Assembly (NCBI GenBank): GCA_964405375.1
Contig: CAYONQ010000058.1
Location: 1 to 18,306, forward strand
DNA: 18,306 bases
Direction of reading: 5' to 3'
From: CAYONQ01 sp964405375
GTDB taxonomy: Bacteria > Planctomycetota > Phycisphaerae > Sedimentisphaerales > Anaerobacaceae
Shown: positions 15,012 to 18,306 of the stretch, one piece after another
Layout: each line of letters opens with the position of its first letter
How positions within the stretch are numbered: position 1 is the first letter of the stretch
The notes under the pieces: generated by a model
The model's database searches: none
What the model saw: only the letters and a program-made list of their open reading frames with translations
Told to the model about the DNA's origin: nothing
Translations under genes and position numbers: made by a program

Positions 15012-16145
15012 ATGGCCACCAACGTTAAATACCTGACAAAGATAGAGCAGCTGGAGCACTTAAGCCAGCAAGAACGAGCCGAGTTGAGAAAGGTCACCGA
15101 TGAGTTTGCATTTCGCAGCAACGATTATTATTTGTCTCTCATTGACTGGGATGACCCCAACGACCCGATACGCCAAATTGTAATCCCTCATATGCGGGAG
15201 CTTGACAAATGGGGCCGGCTTGACCCCTCAGATGAAAATCTATACACGGTTATACCTGGAGTCGAGCACAAATATAGTTCTACCGTGCTGCTCCTGGTAA
15301 GCAATGTTTGCGACGGCATATGCCGATACTGCTTTCGCAAGCGCGTCTTCATAGAACCTCAAAAAGAATATCTAAGAGACCTGCCGGCGGCACTGCAGTA
15401 CATAAAGAGCCACCACGAGATAACCAATGCGCTGCTGACGGGAGGAGACCCGCTGGTACTGACGACTTCAAAGATTGAAAATATCATCCGCCGGCTGAGA
15501 GAAATCGACCATATCCAGATAATTCGCATCGGGACAAAGATACCGGCGTTCAACCCGTATCGGATTGTTGACGACCCCGCCCTGCTGGAGATGATAGAGG
15601 CCTACAGCACCGACCGCAAGAAAATATACGTGATGACTCACTTCGTCCATCCTCGGGAGCTGACGGATGTGGCAGTCAAAGCGGTCGGCCTTCTGCAAAG
15701 AGCCGGTGCAGTAACAGCTAATCAGATGCCGCTTATCAGAGGTGTAAACGATGACCCTGAGGTTCTGGCAGAGCTGTTTGCCAAGCTGTCCTTTATCGGT
15801 GCGGTGCCGTATTACGTATTCCAGTGTCGGCCGGCTCTGGGAAACAAGGCCTACACAATACCGGTCGAGCGGGGCTATGAGATTGTAGAGCAGGCCAAAG
15901 CGCAGGTATCCGGCCTGGCAAAACGCCTCCGGTTCGTAATGTCCCATTCAAGCGGCAAAATAGAGGTCATCGGCAAGTCCAAAGAACAGGTCTTCTTCAA
16001 GTATCACAGGGCAGTCTGCGACGAAGATAGCGGCTGCTTTATGGCCTTCAAGTGCAATCCGAACGCTTACTGGTTCGACGATTACGATGAGGTGACTCAG
16101 GAGTACCCAATCGAATTACCTTACAGGTCATACGGACCGGAATAG
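15012..16145 (+). CDS. KamA-family radical SAM aminomutase
   Basis: The product has 377 residues and resembles lysine 2,3-aminomutase. It has the radical-SAM cluster motif CxxxCxxC at C100, C104 and C107, the SAM-binding LLTGGDPL at 141-148, and the PLP-lysine motif SSGK with K316. R109, two residues after the last cluster cysteine, matches the arginine that holds the substrate carboxylate in the clostridial enzyme. The two aspartates that grip the lysine side-chain amine there are not kept: R273 (in FQCRP) replaces the first, and the second falls at V309-M310. The family moves an alpha-amino group to the beta carbon via SAM, [4Fe-4S] and PLP. A different amino acid, possibly acidic, is therefore likely. 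A ribosome site AGGAAAGAG at 15002-15010 supports the ATG. Its role in the polysaccharide locus is unclear; EpmB-like function is an alternative. Confidence 0.82.
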   Translation: MATNVKYLTKIEQLEHLSQQERAELRKVTDEFAFRSNDYYLSLIDWDDPNDPIRQIVIPHMRELDKWGRLDPSDENLYTVIPGVEHKYSSTVLLLVSNVCDGICRYCFRKRVFIEPQKEYLRDLPAALQYIKSHHEITNALLTGGDPLVLTTSKIENIIRRLREIDHIQIIRIGTKIPAFNPYRIVDDPALLEMIEAYSTDRKKIYVMTHFVHPRELTDVAVKAVGLLQRAGAVTANQMPLIRGVNDDPEVLAELFAKLSFIGAVPYYVFQCRPALGNKAYTIPVERGYEIVEQAKAQVSGLAKRLRFVMSHSSGKIEVIGKSKEQVFFKYHRAVCDEDSGCFMAFKCNPNAYWFDDYDEVTQEYPIELPYRSYGPE

Positions 16146-16177
16146 TGTCGGTACCAAACACTAATACAGAGCGCAAA

Positions 16178-16200
16178 TAGCCCCGGTATTACCGGGGCTA
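16178..16200 (+). terminator. Perfect GC-rich hairpin, probable terminator
   Basis: A 10-bp perfect stem (TAGCCCCGGT paired with ACCGGGGCTA) closes a 3-nt ATT loop, 32 bp after the KamA-family stop. No run of T follows (AATTCCTGATTT), so it would be a weak intrinsic terminator or a transcript-stabilising structure separating the aminomutase gene from the downstream gene. Confidence 0.55.
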
Positions 16201-16231
16201 AATTCCTGATTTCAAGAAGAAGCTTGTAAAT

Positions 16232-17485
16232 ATGAGGATTCCGAAAGCCCTCATTACATTCCTGATTTCTCTTATACCCGGTGCAGGATACGCCCTGCAG
16301 CCGGACCAAATCTTAATAATAGCAAACGGTGATATCCCGCCATCCGGGCAGATTGCCCGGTACTACTGCGCAAAACGAGGCGTACCGCCAAGCAACATCT
16401 TTACACTGCCTTTAGGAACAAATCTTAACAATACAATCACCAGAGACAGCTATGAAAAGCGGCTCGTTGAGCCAATTCGCATAAAACTACGCAGCCCTGA
16501 ATTCGCCGGAAAAATCAGATGTCTGCTGACAACGTACGGTATACCGGTCAGCGTAGGGCCGCGAGGTCCCCTAAAGGACAAGCAAGACAAGCTAAGCCGA
16601 TTAAAAATCCTGGCTGAGCAGGAAAAAAATAAACTGGAGATGTTAAACCAAAACAGCACAACCAACACTTCCGGAAAAAGAAAAGACATCAAACATAAAC
16701 TGACCCGGCTGCAATCCGAAATTGACTACATCGTCGGCAAAGAAACAACGGCCTCTACAGACAGCGAGCTGTCAATGGTTCTGTTCGGCGGCTACGAGCT
16801 TTACCGATGGCAGCCGAACAGACTAAGCTATAAAATGCCCTACTGGGACTTCAAATCGCTTATGGTCTGCCGCCTCGATGGAGCCGTCCCTGAAATAATC
16901 AAAGCACTTGTGGACAAGGCAATAACAACAGAGAAAACAGGTTTAATGGGCATCGCCTATATCGATTCGCGGGGGCTGCCGGCTGACAAAAAACCTTACT
17001 CTACCGGCTACTTTGACCAATCTCTGCGGGATTTGGCATTGATGATAAGGACCCGAACGCAACTGCCTGTTATCGAGGAACGCACCAACGCCCTCTTCGC
17101 ACCGGGTCAATGTCCCTCTGCCGCCCTATACTGCGGCTGGTACAGCTTAAAAAAATACATCGACGCCTTCGACTTCGTCGAAGGTGCGATAGGATACCAT
17201 ATCTCAAGTCTCGAAGCGCTCGAGCTTCGCGACCCCAACAGCAGTCAGTGGTGCCCCGCTATGCTCAAGGACGGCATAACCGCCACAATGGGCGCAGTAG
17301 CTGAACCCTATCTACATTCGTTCCCACAGCCGAAGGCATTTTTCGCCGAGCTTCTCGACGGCCGCTGTCTCGTCGAGGCGTACTATCGCACAAAGCCGTT
17401 TAATTCCTGGCAGATGGTTTTGATAGGCGACCCCCTATATACACCCTTCAAAAAACCTCAAGTGTCACCATTAGATAATTTCTAA
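16232..17485 (+). CDS. TIGR03790 family secreted protein of unknown function
   Basis: This 417-residue protein carries an N-terminal signal peptide (hydrophobic 7-20, likely cleavage near GYA-LQ). The mature start PDQILIIANGDIPPSG at 24-39 and IARYYCAKRGVPPSNI at 41-56, together with the end SWQMVLIGDPLYTPF at 392-406, match the TIGR03790 family, found mainly in planctomycetes and acidobacteria and lacking an assigned activity. The GDP-containing end recalls gingipain-like proteins, but I cannot place a catalytic His-Cys pair with confidence (C301 and H323 occur in the wrong order). Residues about 114-170 are highly charged and coiled-coil-like and look like an insertion. The gene follows a hairpin 32 bp upstream, has only a purine-rich leader as ribosome site, and its stop codon overlaps that of the VanZ-like gene on the other strand. 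Confidence 0.8.
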   Translation: MRIPKALITFLISLIPGAGYALQPDQILIIANGDIPPSGQIARYYCAKRGVPPSNIFTLPLGTNLNNTITRDSYEKRLVEPIRIKLRSPEFAGKIRCLLTTYGIPVSVGPRGPLKDKQDKLSRLKILAEQEKNKLEMLNQNSTTNTSGKRKDIKHKLTRLQSEIDYIVGKETTASTDSELSMVLFGGYELYRWQPNRLSYKMPYWDFKSLMVCRLDGAVPEIIKALVDKAITTEKTGLMGIAYIDSRGLPADKKPYSTGYFDQSLRDLALMIRTRTQLPVIEERTNALFAPGQCPSAALYCGWYSLKKYIDAFDFVEGAIGYHISSLEALELRDPNSSQWCPAMLKDGITATMGAVAEPYLHSFPQPKAFFAELLDGRCLVEAYYRTKPFNSWQMVLIGDPLYTPFKKPQVSPLDNF

Positions 17486-18207
17486 GCCCGCTTCCGGCGA
17501 AATAAAGCCGTCACAAAAATCGCGGCAACCACCGCCGTTATTCCTATCAGCGAAATGATTGCGCTTAACAGCCCGAAACCACCCCCGGTAATGGCGGATA
17601 ACAATCTTACCGCCAGCAGAAAAATTATCGGCAAAGACAACGCCACCATCAGCCATCTGACCTGCGGCGCCCTCACCGACAGGAGTTGCTGCATACCTCG
17701 AATCCAAAGAATACTGAAGAAACCATAGCCAAATAAATGAATCATTGCATTTGCCGCAGGCAGCAGCGATGCCGCGTTCGCCCCCACAGGATTTGTTAAA
17801 ACAAAGATAATAGCACCCGTTACAATAAGCGACACACACCAGAAAGGAAATATCGAAAGCAAAACCAGGCACGTTAGCGTACCTGTCAGGTTCGCTAAAA
17901 AATCCATAACATCAGGGTCACGCCCGACATAGCCCTGAAGCCACTCATCAAAAACACCATACCAAATCACCGCGAGAAGCACCCACCACGCAGCGGCCCT
18001 GCGCCAGCTCACCTTCTTGTCGGGATTGATGGCAAACCACAGCAGAAAAACTAAAACAAAATAGGCAATGAAATGAAGAGTTTTATCAGAGGCACGAACG
18101 GCCCTGAAGACCAATCGCGGGATAGGCATATGTGTAAGGATAAAAATAGCAGGCCAGTAAAACAGCACGGGGATTATACTTATCTTCTGTCGGTGCGACA
18201 AAGCCAT
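17482..18207 (-). CDS. VanZ-like family membrane protein
   Basis: The product has 241 residues from the ATG at 18207, preceded by AGGA with 8-nt spacing. A TTG at 18249 would give a 14-residue extension but lacks a ribosome site. The N-terminal half carries the VanZ pattern: ASDKTLHFIAYF at 39-50, GVFDEWLQGYVGRDPDVMDFLAN at 84-106 with D87, E88, Q91, R96, D98, D102 and N106. VanZ proteins are small membrane proteins often found in EPS and PEP-CTERM loci; their biochemical role is not settled. The C-terminal half adds four more hydrophobic segments (about 123-140, 155-170, 184-201, 208-234). The first includes, at 151-161, a match to the HFIAY motif (AANAMIHLFGY), suggesting an internal duplication. 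About eight membrane helices are expected in total. The stop overlaps that of the TIGR03790 gene. Confidence 0.85.
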   Translation of the reverse strand: MALSHRQKISIIPVLFYWPAIFILTHMPIPRLVFRAVRASDKTLHFIAYFVLVFLLWFAINPDKKVSWRRAAAWWVLLAVIWYGVFDEWLQGYVGRDPDVMDFLANLTGTLTCLVLLSIFPFWCVSLIVTGAIIFVLTNPVGANAASLLPAANAMIHLFGYGFFSILWIRGMQQLLSVRAPQVRWLMVALSLPIIFLLAVRLLSAITGGGFGLLSAIISLIGITAVVAAIFVTALFRRKRA

Positions 18208-18224
18208 TAAAATTGTCCTAAATA

Positions 18225-18242
18225 ACTCAAACTGACCGATTT
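18225..18242 (-). repeat. Right copy of the exact 18-bp inverted repeat
   Basis: On the minus strand this reads AAATCGGTCAGTTTGAGT, identical to 35-52 on the plus strand. It lies just upstream of the VanZ-like start, at the predicted 5' end of that transcript. Reading in frame with the VanZ gene it would encode IGQFE, as the left copy also does in its frame. Confidence 0.6.
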
Positions 18243-18249
18243 GTAGCAA

Positions 18250-18277
18250 ATGTTAAATGTAAGTCGATTTTTGACAA
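18250..18277 (-). promoter_or_regulatory. Candidate promoter for the VanZ-like gene
   Basis: On the minus strand TTGTCA (18277-18272) and TAACAT (18255-18250) are 16 bp apart. Transcription would begin near 18243, placing the 18-bp repeat at the start of the leader. The -35 is 5/6 and the -10 only 4/6 to consensus, so this is tentative. Confidence 0.35.
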
Positions 18278-18285
18278 TACATTCC

Positions 18286-18306
18286 GCAATTTTGCATTTT
18301 GCACTT
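18286..18306. repeat. Short ATTTTGC heptamer tandem at the window edge
   Basis: Two adjacent ATTTTGC units (18287-18300) are followed by ACTT at the edge. The pattern could be the start of a longer low-complexity heptamer array continuing past the window, or chance in AT-rich DNA. Nothing else is visible between the VanZ promoter and the edge. Confidence 0.3.

Noticed and set aside
15468..15947. Long antisense ORF (about 159 codons) within the KamA-family gene
   Set aside because: It lies fully opposite a well-supported gene, has no recognisable domain, and is best explained by codon structure of the sense strand.
15012..16145. True lysine 2,3-aminomutase (kamA/ablA)
   Set aside because: The two lysine-side-chain-binding Asp residues are absent and there is no neighbouring ablB-type acetyltransferase.
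18208..18249. TTG start at 18249 for the VanZ-like protein
   Set aside because: The ATG at 18207 has a well-spaced AGGA site; the upstream TTG has none, and the 14 extra residues do not resemble a VanZ N-terminus.
1..18306. CRISPR arrays, tRNA/rRNA genes, transposases, PEP-CTERM sorting signals
   Set aside because: I saw no regular spaced repeats, no tRNA-like cloverleaf or rRNA segments, no transposase motifs, and no PEP-CTERM tail on either predicted exported protein.

Overview
This 18.3 kb window is most of an extracellular or surface polysaccharide (EPS/O-antigen type) biosynthesis locus from a Gram-negative bacterium. A Planctomycetota (Phycisphaerae-like) or related PVC lineage is my best guess. 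It rests on the TIGR03790-family secreted protein, the mixed and often weak Shine-Dalgarno sequences, and the heparinase/bi-domain-oxidoreductase EPS layout. It is an inference, because no rRNA or other phylogenetic marker is present.

Layout. (1) Positions 1-286 hold a possible 17-codon 3' end of an upstream gene and a leader region. (2) Positions 287-10798 (+) form one tightly packed, probably co-transcribed block: a Wzy-like membrane polymerase, a secreted GH123/DUF4091-type glycosidase, two GT4 glycosyltransferases, a bi-domain oxidoreductase (MDR plus Gfo/Idh/MocA) and a heparinase II/III-type lyase. (3) A WbuB-like GT4 lies on the minus strand (10823-12085), convergent with the heparinase gene. 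(4) A divergent promoter region (12086-12366) has a 14-bp palindrome almost exactly midway between two good sigma70-like promoters. (5) On the plus strand follow a small monotopic phosphoglycosyl transferase (the likely initiating enzyme), a formyltransferase-fold protein and a PIG-L deacetylase translationally coupled by ATGA, a decayed C-terminal fragment of a second sugar transferase, a KamA-family radical SAM aminomutase, and, after a hairpin, a TIGR03790 protein. (6) A VanZ-like membrane protein on the minus strand has its stop codon overlapping that of the TIGR03790 gene.

Proposed joint role. The phosphoglycosyl transferase loads the first sugar phosphate onto a polyprenyl carrier and three GT4 enzymes extend the repeat unit. 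The polymerase joins units, and the heparinase-like and GH123-like proteins trim or remodel a polymer that plausibly contains uronic acid and N-acetylhexosamine. The formyltransferase/PIG-L pair looks like an amino-sugar editing module (acetyl-to-formyl exchange, or transient formylation followed by removal). No flippase, chain-length regulator, outer-membrane exporter, exosortase or nucleotide-sugar synthesis gene is visible, so the locus must continue outside the window or rely on genes elsewhere.

Most unusual observations: the KamA-family enzyme has Arg where lysine 2,3-aminomutase has a lysine-binding Asp; the formyltransferase lacks the usual catalytic Asn; a sugar-transferase fragment looks like a recombination scar; the VanZ protein appears to hold a degenerate second copy of its own motif; and an exact 18-bp inverted repeat lies near both window ends.
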